23,996 bases of DNA from Isotricha intestinalis (taxonomy: Eukaryota > Ciliophora > Litostomatea > Vestibuliferida > Isotrichidae). The stretch covers positions 1 through 23,996 of the forward strand of contig JAJJLU010000673.1 in assembly GCA_023807065.1 (NCBI GenBank). The letters run 5' to 3'. Positions 1 to 9,192 of the stretch are shown one piece after another. The notes under the pieces were generated by a model. It worked only from the letters and a program-made list of their open reading frames with translations. It was not told the DNA's origin and did not search any database. How positions within the stretch are numbered: the stretch's first letter is position 1; every line of letters begins with the position of its first letter. The position numbers and the translations under genes were made by a program.

Positions 1-617
1 CTATTTCATTTTTTTAGATAATTTTGAATTTGAATAATTTTAAGACTTTTCATTTTTTTAATTCAAAAAATTATTTAAATCTTTTTAACACAATGTTTCC
101 CATAAAATGATATTGAATATGAATATCCATTAATCACTCTAGAAATAATTGTTTTTTTGGTTTGATAATTAATTTATTAGATTTTTAATAGAGGATTTTA
201 TTTTATTATGTCACACTATTTTTCATTTGTAAATAATAAAAAAGAAATATCTTTAATAAGAAAGACATTGTTATATCATTTTCTTTATTATCAAAATTTC
301 ATTTAATCTCATATTCATTAAAAAGTCTATTTACTTTTCTTTTGAAAAAAAAATATTTTTTTTTTTCTTCTCTTATGAAGTTTTATTATTTAAGAAAAAC
401 AATAAATTTCTTAAATTTTAATATCATTATTTTTAATTGAATCCATATATAAAAGTAATTACTTTTAATAAAACTCTTGTATATCTGTATTAAAAAAATA
501 TAAATAATACAGAATATTATATTATTTATAGTTCTCATTCAAATTAATTTTTTTATAAGGTCTTTTGTCTATTTTTTTATTTTAGAATAGAAAAAATTTT
601 TAAAAAACATTAAATAT
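1..617. other. Intergenic, no gene seen
   Basis: This stretch is AT-rich with long T and A homopolymers and frequent stops in all frames. I looked for short exons joined by 26-31 nt GT...AG introns, as found elsewhere in the window, and saw none with a plausible start codon. It lies downstream of the WIPI gene, so it should hold that gene's 3' end. No C-rich telomere repeat is present at the left edge, so the chromosome probably continues beyond it. Confidence 0.55.
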
Positions 618-1778
618 TTATAAATTTAATTTAAATGTATTATCTAATTCGAAAGGTCCTTTGAAGTGTTTATTATATTTGAATAGGTGAAGAATTCCAT
701 TTTGAGATACCATAATCTACATTATTAAATTATTATATTTTATTTACAATATGTTTTTTTTTAATTCTATCAAAAAAGAAAAAATTTTTTGATAAACTCT
801 CTCCCTCAAAATTTATAGAATTTATTGGTTCTTTTTCTTTTACCTAAAATAATTATAAAAATAAAATACTTTAGTGAAATATGATTTAATATAACCAAAA
901 AAAGATAAAGATCTTCCTAAAATTATTTCATCTTTATAAGGTTCACAAACACAAGGTAAATCTTCAACATCAATTAAATAAAATAATAGCAATTTATCAT
1001 TTGCTAAAAAAAAGAAAGAATCTTCTTTATGAGGATAAATTTCAATGTTTTCAATAGAAAATATATGTTCTCCAATAAATATACAATCCTTTAAAGCACC
1101 ATTATCACTATAATATATATGAATTTTATTTCCTAAGTATGAAAAGACAATAATATATTGAGCACTTTTTGATAATTGAATAGCTTGAATTTTTTCGAAA
1201 GAGATTAATAATCTTCTATTTTCTGCTGAAATAACTTGATTATTTTTCAAATTATAATTTTTAATAATTATATAATGTTTATTATTTTTAAAAATAGTAT
1301 ATGCTATAACATCATTATGATTACATGAAAACAATTTATATCCAATATTAATATTTCCTATGGATTGTATTATTTGAAATTTAAGAAAATCAAAAACTAA
1401 AATTTGAGTGCTTAAAATTATAAATAATAAATTTTTCGTAACATAAAAATCAATAATATAATAATTTTCCTGTAATGTTATAAATGAAATCACTTTATTA
1501 AATTCAATATCATAAACTATTAGTTTATTTCTTTTATATTTTCCATTTAAATTATCACCAACAAATAATATTAATCTCGAAGAAAAAAATACAGAAGCTA
1601 ATGACAAAAATCCTAAGGTTGTAATTTCTTTTGTTATTACATGTGTTAAATGAAAACTTTTAGAAGAAATTATTCTAAATCCCCATGATGTTGCTAAAGT
1701 GATCAAAGTATTATCTTGATTATACCTAATATTATTTATTTGTACCCTTTTCTTATGGTATAAATCATTTTTTTTCAT
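618..1778 (-). CDS. WIPI/Atg18-type PROPPIN (WD-repeat phosphoinositide-binding protein), three exons
   Basis: PROPPINs are seven-bladed beta-propellers that bind PI3P/PI(3,5)P2 on autophagosomal and endolysosomal membranes. Exons (minus strand): 1778-870, 843-748, 716-618, giving 367 residues, a normal size for WIPI3/4-like proteins. The first blade is typical (residues 17-36, IRYNQDNTLITLATSWGFRI, like the family N-Q-D...G-F-R-I). LFVGDNLNGKYKRNKLIVYD (71-90) and a strand at 209-223 also fit. Simple ORF reading stops at 840, inside intron 1, after 312 codons. Splicing a 26-nt and a 31-nt intron, both phase 0, recovers the last blade strand (residues about 336-349: Q-N-G-I-L-H-L-F-K-Y). The lipid-binding FRRG motif is degenerate: the equivalent site reads I-F-I-G (233-236), with both arginines lost. 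Family is sure; exact exon borders are inferred from sequence. Confidence 0.85.
717..747 (-). other. Intron 2 of the WIPI gene (31 nt)
   Basis: It begins GTAAATAA and ends AATGTAG on the minus strand, phase 0. Unspliced, the frame hits TAA within the intron. Spliced, it leads directly into a recognisable final propeller strand ending at TAA 620-618. Confidence 0.7.
844..869 (-). other. Intron 1 of the WIPI gene (26 nt)
   Basis: It begins GTATTTTA and ends TTTTAG on the minus strand, phase 0. It contains an in-frame TAT/TTT-rich stretch, and the unspliced frame hits TAA at 842-840. Removing it keeps a frame open for 32 more codons. It is the shortest intron in the window; no transcript evidence is available. 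Confidence 0.65.
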
Positions 1779-2297
1779 TCTATTTTTTTTTTCAAAAAAA
1801 TTTTAAATTCATAAAAATAAAAATTAAAAAAATTGTTTGATAAATTTTGATAAATTTATAATTCCTGATTCTTAAAAATATTGTTTTCTTCATTTAAAAT
1901 TTCATGATTCAGTACCATTATTTTTTATTTTTTCCTTCAGAATGATATTTTTTATTATTTATATTTGTTGTTTTTGTTTAATATTTTTTTAATTAAATTA
2001 GAATGATTGTTTTTTATTGAAATTTATTTATTTCATTTCTTTAAAATGTTATATATCTGTTTATAATATTCTCAAAAAAAAATTCATTTATTTGCAAATC
2101 AATTTATTTTGATTGGATAAAATTTGAATAATTTTTTCTTTTTGATTTTTTAATTAATAAAGATTTATTATTTTTTACAAGACTCATATTTTAATTTTAT
2201 TCTTTAAAAATATTTAAATTTGAAATAATTAAATCATAATTGAATTTAAATCTATTTAATAAAAAATTAAATTACAAATTACATTACTTATTTATAA
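1779..2297. other. Intergenic spacer, no gene seen
   Basis: About 520 nt of AT-rich sequence between the start of the WIPI gene and the end of the MORN gene, both on the minus strand. It should hold the WIPI promoter and the MORN 3' UTR. I see no ORF of note, no RNA gene and no clear motif beyond T-tracts. Confidence 0.6.
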
Positions 2298-3266
2298 TTA
2301 ACAAAGGGAATTAGTGTGTTGAAATATATTATCAAGTTCTTTCCTATTAGAATCAATATTTATTTTATTTTGTAAATAATCCTCCAATTCATTTTTTGGG
2401 GTTAAAAAAAAATACAAAAATTTTTGGTTATCCTCAGAAACAAAAAATTCTAATTGTTGATTATTTTTAATTTCTTTAACTTTTTTCCCCTCATGAAACA
2501 AATAAACTTTTTCATTTTCATCAGAATCAAATATTTTACAAATCCCATTAATTTTACCATTTAATTTAAATCCTACAATAAGTTTATCATTATTAATATT
2601 ATAATATATAAAAAAGCCATTTTGAGCATTATTTTTAAAAAAACCAGAAAAAAACCAATTATTTTTACCATAAATTTCCCCATATCCATCTTTAACTCCA
2701 TTTTTCCATTTTCCATAATAAATATCTCCTTCATTATAATAATATATACCATAACCATTCATGTTGTTATTATCCCATTCACCAAAATAAATTTTACCAT
2801 CAGGAAAAATATATTCTCCAATACCTTTTTTTTTCCCATTTTCAAACTCTCCTTTGTATATAGAATTATCAGTCCAATTTTCAATTCCAATTCCATCTTG
2901 TTTTTCATTTTTCCACATTCCTTCGTAATATGAATTAGTTATATGAGAGTATATTCCATAACCATTTGGTTGATCGTTTAAATATTCTCCTTTATATTCA
3001 CCATTTAAGGGATGATAATATTTCCCCCATCCATTGGCGTAATTATCTTTTATATTTCCTTTAAATATACTTTTGTTTTCCCATTCTATTATACCAAAAC
3101 CTTCCACTATTTGTTCCTTTAATTTTCTTTCATTTATTTTTTCTTTTATTATTGGAGTTTTCAGTAACACCGGGGAATATTGCCTTGACAAAGATACATC
3201 ATTTATTAATTTATTTGGTTCTTCTGTTCTTTCTGAGCAAATTTGACATGCCATTGATGATCCCAT
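2298..3266 (-). CDS. MORN-repeat protein, putatively N-acylated
   Basis: MORN repeats form elongated beta-hairpin arrays that bind lipid membranes and proteins, often in cortical or ciliary structures of protists. This 322-residue protein has at least seven repeats in near-perfect 23-residue register: the Y/F-x-G triplets sit at residues 68, 91, 114, 137, 160, 183 and 206, each followed by W/E...N-G...G-x-G. A weaker eighth unit follows near 230. The N terminus is M-G-S-S-M-A-C, compatible with Gly2 myristoylation plus Cys7 palmitoylation, though position 6 is Ala rather than the favoured Ser/Thr. The tail (about 250-322) has no recognised domain. One uninterrupted exon, stop TAA. It is divergent from the coiled-coil gene at 3380, with 113 nt between start codons. 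Family is certain; the specific role is unknown. Confidence 0.9.
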   Translation of the reverse strand: MGSSMACQICSERTEEPNKLINDVSLSRQYSPVLLKTPIIKEKINERKLKEQIVEGFGIIEWENKSIFKGNIKDNYANGWGKYYHPLNGEYKGEYLNDQPNGYGIYSHITNSYYEGMWKNEKQDGIGIENWTDNSIYKGEFENGKKKGIGEYIFPDGKIYFGEWDNNNMNGYGIYYYNEGDIYYGKWKNGVKDGYGEIYGKNNWFFSGFFKNNAQNGFFIYYNINNDKLIVGFKLNGKINGICKIFDSDENEKVYLFHEGKKVKEIKNNQQLEFFVSEDNQKFLYFFLTPKNELEDYLQNKINIDSNRKELDNIFQHTNSLC

Positions 3267-3379
3267 TATTCAAAAAAATTATATTTTTTTCAATTTAACT
3301 GAAAAAATTTTATTTATGTTATAACATTTAATTTAATAATTTTTAATTTAATTTAAATATAATTAAATTTAAATAAAAA

Positions 3380-4109
3380 ATGAATATTTCAAATGTAAAT
3401 AAATCTTTTAAAAATAAAATAGGATATCAGTTCAAAAAGATATATATATGAAAGTGAAAAACCAAGTAGAAATGAAAATAATGTTTTAGATGATGAAAAT
3501 GAAATTTATTCAGATAACAATAAAAGGGAAAAAATTTTAAATATTTCTACAATAAATATTACAAGATTAAATGAAGAATATGATGCATATATTCAAGAAT
3601 TAAAAAAACAAATTCAGTTTGTAAGAGAAGAAAGAAAAAATTCGGAATTAATGGTAAAAACTATTGAACATAGAATAACTTTATTACAAAATCAAGAAAA
3701 ATATGTAATATTACAATTCCAAAATGCAAAACAAAAAATTGAACAGATATTAATCAACAGAAGTAAAGCTGAAGATGAATTAAGAAAATCAATGTTAAAA
3801 AGAAGAGCAAAAAATAAAGTTAATAATTCATCTTTTAGTTATAAAAATCATAAAAGTGTTGATAATAAAAAAATAAAATATAATTCAAATAAAAACCAAA
3901 ATGGATTAATAAATAATAATAATAAAAATTTTGATGAAGAGAGAGAAAGATTAAGATTAAGTTTAATTGAAAAATTAAAAGAAGATGAAAAAGAAAGAAG
4001 AAGAATTGAAAATGAAATTGCAGAAATTGAAAGACAAGAAATTGAATTATTAAAAGAATTTAAACTAGATACAGATAACTCAAATAATGATAATGATGAA
4101 GATGATTAA
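3380..4109 (+). CDS. Coiled-coil protein of unknown function, two exons
   Basis: I do not recognise this protein. The model joins exon 1 (3380-3394, only M-N-I-S-N) to exon 2 (3423-4109) across a 28-nt intron, giving 233 residues. Without splicing, the frame from ATG 3380 hits TGA, and the exon-2 frame is open from the intron border with no ATG until 3651, about 76 codons in. The extended N-terminal part is coding-like and continuous with the rest, so a start at 3651 would cut off real protein. Visible features: acidic/Asn-rich N terminus, coiled coil at about residues 50-125, a basic Asn/Lys-rich linker, a second charged helix at about 180-220 rich in E/R, and a very acidic end (DNSNNDNDEDD). 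It is convergent with the UBX gene, with 112 nt between the stops. Confidence 0.78.
3395..3422 (+). other. Intron of the coiled-coil gene at 3380 (28 nt)
   Basis: It starts GTAAATAA and ends AAAATAG, phase 0, between a five-codon first exon and the long second exon. A later AG at 3429-3430 would give the wrong frame, so 3422 is preferred. Confidence 0.75.
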
Positions 4110-4221
4110 TATAAATTTATTTTTTATAATTTTTTTCAGTATGTTTAGATTTATCTTAAAATAAATATTATTTTTTTAATAATTTAAAATAATTGAATAC
4201 ACTTACATATAAAACAAAAAA

Positions 4222-5418
4222 TCAATCTATTTCTTTTATTTGAATAACTGAATTTGGATATAATCCTTCTTCTCCTAAAGTTTTTTCTTTATTTTCATAT
4301 TTTTTATAAGGAAATGTTTGAATTAAAACAAATTTATTTAAATTTTCTTCAGTATAAATTTCTCTTCCTAAACTTTCAACAAAATCATATAATATTTGAA
4401 TTGTATGAGTTTTTAAAAATTTTCTTTCAATATTTTTTTCTCCATCAGGATATCTAAAAACAATAATTGTTTTATCAGGATTTGAATCATCTGGTTCTTC
4501 TGGTAAATTTTTTTTAATTAATTCAATTTTTTCATTTAATTTTCTTAATTCTTCTTCTTTTTTTTTCTTTTCTAATTCTTCTTTTTTTTCTCTTTCTTTT
4601 TTTTCATTTTCCATTCTTTCTAATTCTTCTAAATCTCTCTTTTGTTGAGCAATAATATCTCCTGCAGAAAAAAGAGGTTTTTTATTTAAATTAAAAAGAG
4701 TATTATTATTCTTTTTTTTTGAAACTTCAGTTTTTTTAACTAATGTATGAATATTTTTCAATTTTTCGGTTAATAAATTTATGTCAATTGGATCTGTTAT
4801 TTTTTCAATAATATATAAATTTTTATTATTTTTATATTTACATAAAAGTAAAGTAGGAAATTTATCAATTTTTGCATTTTTAATTACTTCTTGTCCACTA
4901 TCAGATTTATCAAAAATTGGAAAAATGACTCTTTTAATATCTTTCATTCCTTCATTTAAAGAAAGTTCAATAAGCCCATTTGCTAATTTTTTAATTTGTT
5001 CAAAATTATTTTGATTATATATAACAATAATTCCAACTCTATTTTTTAAAAATAAAATAAAATCTTCTAAATATTTTTTAGTACCATCAATAGGAGTAAA
5101 TAAATCAATACAAGGATCATTTTTTGGAAAAGCTTTAAAAATACAAAATAAAGAACCAATTAAATTTATTTTTTGAGGATAAGGAATAGGGATTTCTTTA
5201 TATTTACTCATATCAATTTTTTCTACTTCATTTATAATGGTTGTTGAAGTTGTTTCAGGATTATAAATTTGTGTTTTTTCTTCATAATATAAATTTGCTG
5301 CTATACTTTCATCCCAATCTGCTTTTTGTAAATAATTTATTGCTATTTCATCATCTTGATTCTCAACTAATAACTTAAAATTTTCGATTTTTTCTGCAAA
5401 ATTTAATTGTTTTTCCAT
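4222..5418 (-). CDS. FAF1/FAF2 (UBXD8)-like UBA-UAS-UBX protein
   Basis: UBX proteins recruit the AAA ATPase p97/Cdc48 to ubiquitylated substrates; FAF2/UBXD8 relatives act in ER-associated degradation and at lipid droplets. This 398-residue protein has the family order: UBA-like helix bundle (about 10-46, with N-Y-L-Q-K-A-D-W-D...A-A-N-L), a short hydrophobic stretch (about 84-97), a thioredoxin-like UAS domain (about 101-225), a highly charged coiled coil (about 255-305) and a C-terminal UBX domain (about 315-398). The UBX loop normally reading F-P-R reads F-P-Y-K-K here (369-373), so the usual p97-contacting Arg is not in its expected place. The hydrophobic stretch is too short for a clear membrane hairpin. 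Ends with TGA, directly after the UBX fold. Single exon. It is divergent from the 565-residue gene. Confidence 0.88.
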   Translation of the reverse strand: MEKQLNFAEKIENFKLLVENQDDEIAINYLQKADWDESIAANLYYEEKTQIYNPETTSTTIINEVEKIDMSKYKEIPIPYPQKINLIGSLFCIFKAFPKNDPCIDLFTPIDGTKKYLEDFILFLKNRVGIIVIYNQNNFEQIKKLANGLIELSLNEGMKDIKRVIFPIFDKSDSGQEVIKNAKIDKFPTLLLCKYKNNKNLYIIEKITDPIDINLLTEKLKNIHTLVKKTEVSKKKNNNTLFNLNKKPLFSAGDIIAQQKRDLEELERMENEKKEREKKEELEKKKKEEELRKLNEKIELIKKNLPEEPDDSNPDKTIIVFRYPDGEKNIERKFLKTHTIQILYDFVESLGREIYTEENLNKFVLIQTFPYKKYENKEKTLGEEGLYPNSVIQIKEID

Positions 5419-5906
5419 AAATTTGTATGATTATAAAAAAAATAAATTTTTTTACAATTTTTTAAAATTTTAAAGATAATATATAAATTAAATTATATTC
5501 TCTTTTAATTCAAATCTTTGAAATATTTTTTTCTAAATATCTATTTTTATATAATTTTTTCAAATGTTTTCTTTTTTCTTTTATACATTTCCTTATAAGA
5601 ATTCAATGTTTCCTCTAATAATTGCAACTAATTATAATTCTAATATCTAATGATAGTTTAAATAGAATAATATTTTTTCATTTTAGAATTACATTTATTG
5701 TTTTAATTTTATTTCTCTTCTTAATTTACGTTTGAGCCTCATTTTTAGAGATAGTTCTGATATTTAATTTTTAATTTGTTTTATTGAATTATTCCTGAAA
5801 AAATTTTTGTTTTTACTTTTCATTCTAAAGTTTTTTTTTTTCAAAATATCATTCAATAAACTACATTAATTTTTAATTTATATTCAAATAAAAAATAAAT
5901 TAAAAA
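5419..5906. other. Divergent intergenic region, no gene seen
   Basis: About 490 nt between the starts of the UBX gene (minus) and the 565-residue gene (plus), so it should contain both promoters. The sequence is T-rich with scattered ATGs that quickly reach stops. No RNA gene or repeat is recognised. Confidence 0.6.
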
Positions 5907-7660
5907 ATGCTTTTCAATGATTACGTAAATTGAATTTAAAATAACTTAATAGAAAAATATTAAAACAATAATATTTTCTGAATTACCTCAATCAGATAAA
6001 GTGAAATATTTTAATTTTCTTCTTGAAAATGATATAAATTTTTCAAGAGATGAACAAGGAAATTATGTTGCATTAGTTAAAGTTTTAAATCCGGCTTTTT
6101 ATGGAGGAAGTCAAGATCAAAAACAACCATCTAAATCTCCTATAAAATCAACTTCTCCCATTTTTGAAAATAAAGATACTTTATCTCAAAACAATGATAC
6201 ATCAAACTTTAAAAAAAATAGATCTTCTTCTTTGCCTCAAAATTCTGGTAAAATGAAAAACCAAAAAAATTTAAATGATAATACTTTAAATAAAGGATTT
6301 GATTTTGAAAAAAATGATAATTTTGGAAATTTAGAAGGAAACATTTCAATGAATAATCAAGGGAAAAAAATGAAAGATATGAAAAAAATAAATAATCATT
6401 TTGAAAAAGAAAAAAAACCAGTAAAATAATATATTTATTTTTTGATAGTTAATGAAAAAAAATTATATAGAAACATTTAACGGAAGATATCAAAAGTTTT
6501 TAGAATTAGTGAATCCATTAGTAGGAGTAAGAGGCAAAAGAATGAATATAAATGCTTTAAAATATGCAATTGAAGAAATTTATTCAATTCGATTTATTAA
6601 TGATACAAACACTATAAATTCACAAAATAATCAAAATGAAGAAATTGAAACTATTCCTTTTCCTAATTTTGTTTTTGAATTTTTTACAAATAAATTTACT
6701 AAAAAACCTTTAGTTGATCAACATTCATTAGATATTTTATTAAGTATAGACTATTATAAAAAGAAAGATCCTGCAATTAATATTTTTTCTAAATTTTTAA
6801 ATGAAGAATATGAACCTGATGATTTAGAATTTTATTTATATGTCAGATCTTGTTTAGAAAAAGAAATGAAAATTATGTTTATTGAAGTCGCTAGAGAAAA
6901 TGTTAAAAAACAATATTCTGATGATAATGAAGATAATAAATGTTCTTTAAATGTTAAATCATGTTTAAATATTGCTAATGCAATTTATGGTAATGAACAA
7001 GAAGAATTGTTAAATTCTTTTATGAAAAAAATTGAAGATATTTTAACTGAACAAAAAAATAATGGAGTTAAAAAAAATGTAATTTCAGCTCAAAAAATTT
7101 TAGAAATTACTTTAGATGATTATCATGAAAATAAATTTACTGAAAACCAAAATGTTCAAGAAAACGAAAATTACAATAATCAAAATTCTTCCATTTATAA
7201 TAATATTCAAAACAATTTTGATGAAGGAAATAATACTAATATTGAAGAAAAAATTTCAAGATTAAAAACTATAATTATTGTTTACATTAAAGAAAAAGAA
7301 CTTGATGTTTTTTTTTCTAAATTATTAAATTCTTATATGATTTATGAAAAATCAAAAAAAAATATTGAAGAAACTTTAAGTTCAATTAAAGAATTAGTCA
7401 CTAAAAAAGTTAATTTATTAATAAAAATTTTATTTGACAAAGATGAAAGAGCTTGGTTTAATTCTTTGAAATTAAAAAATGAAGATGATGAATCAAAGGG
7501 ATATTTTTCAAAATTAGTAGTATTAATTAATGAAATGATGCAATATGATAAATTACAAGAAATTCCTGAAGAATTAATAGAAAATTTCTCTCAAACATTA
7601 TTATCAACTCCTGAATTAAATAATCAAATTAATAAATTGGTAATAAAAAGATTTGAATAA
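5907..7660 (+). CDS. Unidentified 565-residue protein, three exons
   Basis: I do not recognise the family. The model joins 5907-5924 (M-L-F-N-D-Y), 5953-6420 and 6449-7660 across two 28-nt introns, both phase 0. Read unspliced, this looks like two separate ORFs, the first lacking an ATG (it would have to start at GTG 6001); splicing resolves both problems. Residues 1-50 look folded (I-I-F-S-E-L-P, then N-Y-V-A-L-V-K-V-L-N-P). About 55-160 is a low-complexity Ser/Asn/Lys linker. The rest is mostly helical: a block at about 165-345 with N-A-L-K-Y-A-I-E-E-I-Y and F-P-N-F-V-F-E-F-F, an Asn-rich insertion at about 395-430, and a final helical block at about 430-565. No catalytic motif, membrane segment or signal peptide seen. 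A cytoskeletal or ciliary role is a guess from its helical character only. It is convergent with the MFS gene, with 125 nt between them. Confidence 0.82.
5925..5952 (+). other. Intron 1 of the 565-residue protein gene (28 nt)
   Basis: It starts GTAAATTG and ends TTAATAG, phase 0, after a six-codon first exon. The acceptor TAG doubles as an in-frame stop just upstream of exon 2, so exon 2 cannot extend further 5' without splicing. Confidence 0.78.
6421..6448 (+). other. Intron 2 of the 565-residue protein gene (28 nt)
   Basis: It starts GTAAAATA and ends TTGATAG, phase 0. It contains an in-frame TAA (6427-6429) and shifts the frame, which is why an unspliced reading splits this gene in two. 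Confidence 0.82.
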
Positions 7661-7785
7661 ATTAACTTTCATATTTTTTTGAATTAAATAATAAATAAAT
7701 AAATCTTACATTTAAAAAAATATTCTCACTCTTTACTATAAAGAAATTATCATATATTAAAATAAATAAAATGAATTTAAATATA

Positions 7786-9192
7786 TTATTCTTTTTTTAT
7801 CTCTTCTAATTCAATATCTTGAGGTTCTTCTATTTTATATTCATATTTTTTTTCAACAAAGAAACAAAGAATTATAGATGCTAACATACTAAATAAACAA
7901 ATAACAAGATAAAACATAAGAAAATAAACTTTAGAAGCAGTAAAATTAGAAATTAAAGGTCTTAAAATATAAAAAGTATTATGTAATAAAGAAGAAATAC
8001 TGAATAATAAAGCACCTTTCTCTATTCCAAATATCATTGCAAAAGAAGTTGGAGCAACTGCAATATTAGCAGAATTTACAGCAGCACTAATTATACTATA
8101 TAATAAAAATCCTATTTTATTTGTTGAAATAAAATAACATGAAGAACTAATTAAAATTTCTCCACTCAATATTATCATATATAATTTTTTAAATTTGATT
8201 ATATCTAATAAGAAACCCCATAATGTATAACATAATAAATGTACTACTTTCCATATTAATGATGAATACCAAAGAAACTCTTCTGAATGACCATTCATTA
8301 AACCAAATTTTTTCATTGAAGATAATTCAATTGAACCAAATATCATTGTAAAAAAAAATATAAAAGTTAATTGTATAAAAGGATATGATATTAATAATGA
8401 ACGTAATGGAATTTTATGTTCTCCTTCAAAATAAGATAAATCAGAATCTGATTCATCATCAATTAACTTATCTTCTAAATTGTTATTTCCGTTTTCACTT
8501 TTTTTTGAATTGTATTCATCTTTAATATTATTATTTTTTTCATTTTTTTCTTTCTTTATGTTTTTTTCATAAGGAAAAATTAACAAAATGCAAATAATAC
8601 TCATGAAAGAAAAGAAAATTTCTGATTTTTTTAAATAAATTAAAAAATTATTATTAATCTTAGTATCATATCTTTCTCTCTTTGGTAAAGGAAGTTCTTC
8701 AAATGGATTAATCATATAAATACTAACATACTTAAATAATAATCTAGTTAATCCAAAACCAGCAAAAGCCGTTCCAGTGGACACTCCTTTATTATTAGGA
8801 AAATATTTCCAAATAGATATTATAGCAGGCATATATGCTAAACCACAACCTGAAGCACAAATAACTAAACTAATAGTAACTACAATTATATTAGGAGTAA
8901 AAATAAATAAAGCATTTGCAATTAATTTCATTGTTAATCCTAATCCTATTATAATAGAAGGATAATATACTTCACTTAAAATTACTCCTATTGGAATAAA
9001 TATACTATGAAATGCATTTACTAAAGAAAAAATTATATCTAAATAAGTTAAAGAAAATTTTATTTTGTTAACTTCTGCTAAATATGAATGAAAATAACGA
9101 TTTATTGAAGGCCATGTATGTAGAGTTCCTAAAATAAAATGAAGGACAAATGCTCCTATAACTGTTAAAATTCCCTTTGTTCTTTGAGACAT
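7786..9192 (-). CDS. Major facilitator superfamily transporter, OFA/monocarboxylate-like
   Basis: A 468-residue integral membrane protein with about 12 hydrophobic segments (approximately 8-27, 51-75, 77-98, 101-122, 139-160, 187-206, 266-287, 307-328, 337-353, 360-387, 393-412, 423-446) in two halves. They are separated by a hydrophilic, Lys/Asn/Asp-rich cytoplasmic loop (about 208-262), the classic MFS layout. The first helix (G-A-F-V-L-H-F-I-L-G-T-L-H-T-W) and the segment W-K-Y-F-P-N-N-K-G-V-S-T-G-T-A-F-A-G-F-G-L (128-148) resemble the oxalate/formate antiporter and monocarboxylate group of protist MFS proteins. The substrate cannot be told from sequence. The C-terminal tail is acidic. Single exon with TAA stop. 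It is divergent from the coiled-coil gene at 9937. Confidence 0.88.
   Translation of the reverse strand: MSQRTKGILTVIGAFVLHFILGTLHTWPSINRYFHSYLAEVNKIKFSLTYLDIIFSLVNAFHSIFIPIGVILSEVYYPSIIIGLGLTMKLIANALFIFTPNIIVVTISLVICASGCGLAYMPAIISIWKYFPNNKGVSTGTAFAGFGLTRLLFKYVSIYMINPFEELPLPKRERYDTKINNNFLIYLKKSEIFFSFMSIICILLIFPYEKNIKKEKNEKNNNIKDEYNSKKSENGNNNLEDKLIDDESDSDLSYFEGEHKIPLRSLLISYPFIQLTFIFFFTMIFGSIELSSMKKFGLMNGHSEEFLWYSSLIWKVVHLLCYTLWGFLLDIIKFKKLYMIILSGEILISSSCYFISTNKIGFLLYSIISAAVNSANIAVAPTSFAMIFGIEKGALLFSISSLLHNTFYILRPLISNFTASKVYFLMFYLVICLFSMLASIILCFFVEKKYEYKIEEPQDIELEEIKKE

Noticed and set aside
840..842. TAA at 842-840 taken as the end of the WIPI gene
   Set aside because: It lies just past a 26-nt GT...AG intron. 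Splicing gives 64 more residues including a recognisable last propeller strand, so this is probably not the true stop.
2573..2933. Other-frame ORFs within the MORN gene (2573-2758 minus, 2622-2933 plus)
   Set aside because: They overlap the strongly supported MORN frame and have monotonous Ile/Phe/Met composition.
4254..5014. Plus-strand ORFs within the UBX gene
   Set aside because: Antisense shadows of a gene with clear UBA, UAS and UBX domains.
6001..6429. Separate ORF starting at GTG 6001
   Set aside because: The frame is open upstream to an intron acceptor, and a proper ATG exon lies at 5907. The TAA at 6427-6429 is inside an intron joining it to the 6449-7660 exon.
8777..8965. Plus-strand ORF within the MFS gene
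   Set aside because: Antisense shadow of transmembrane coding sequence.
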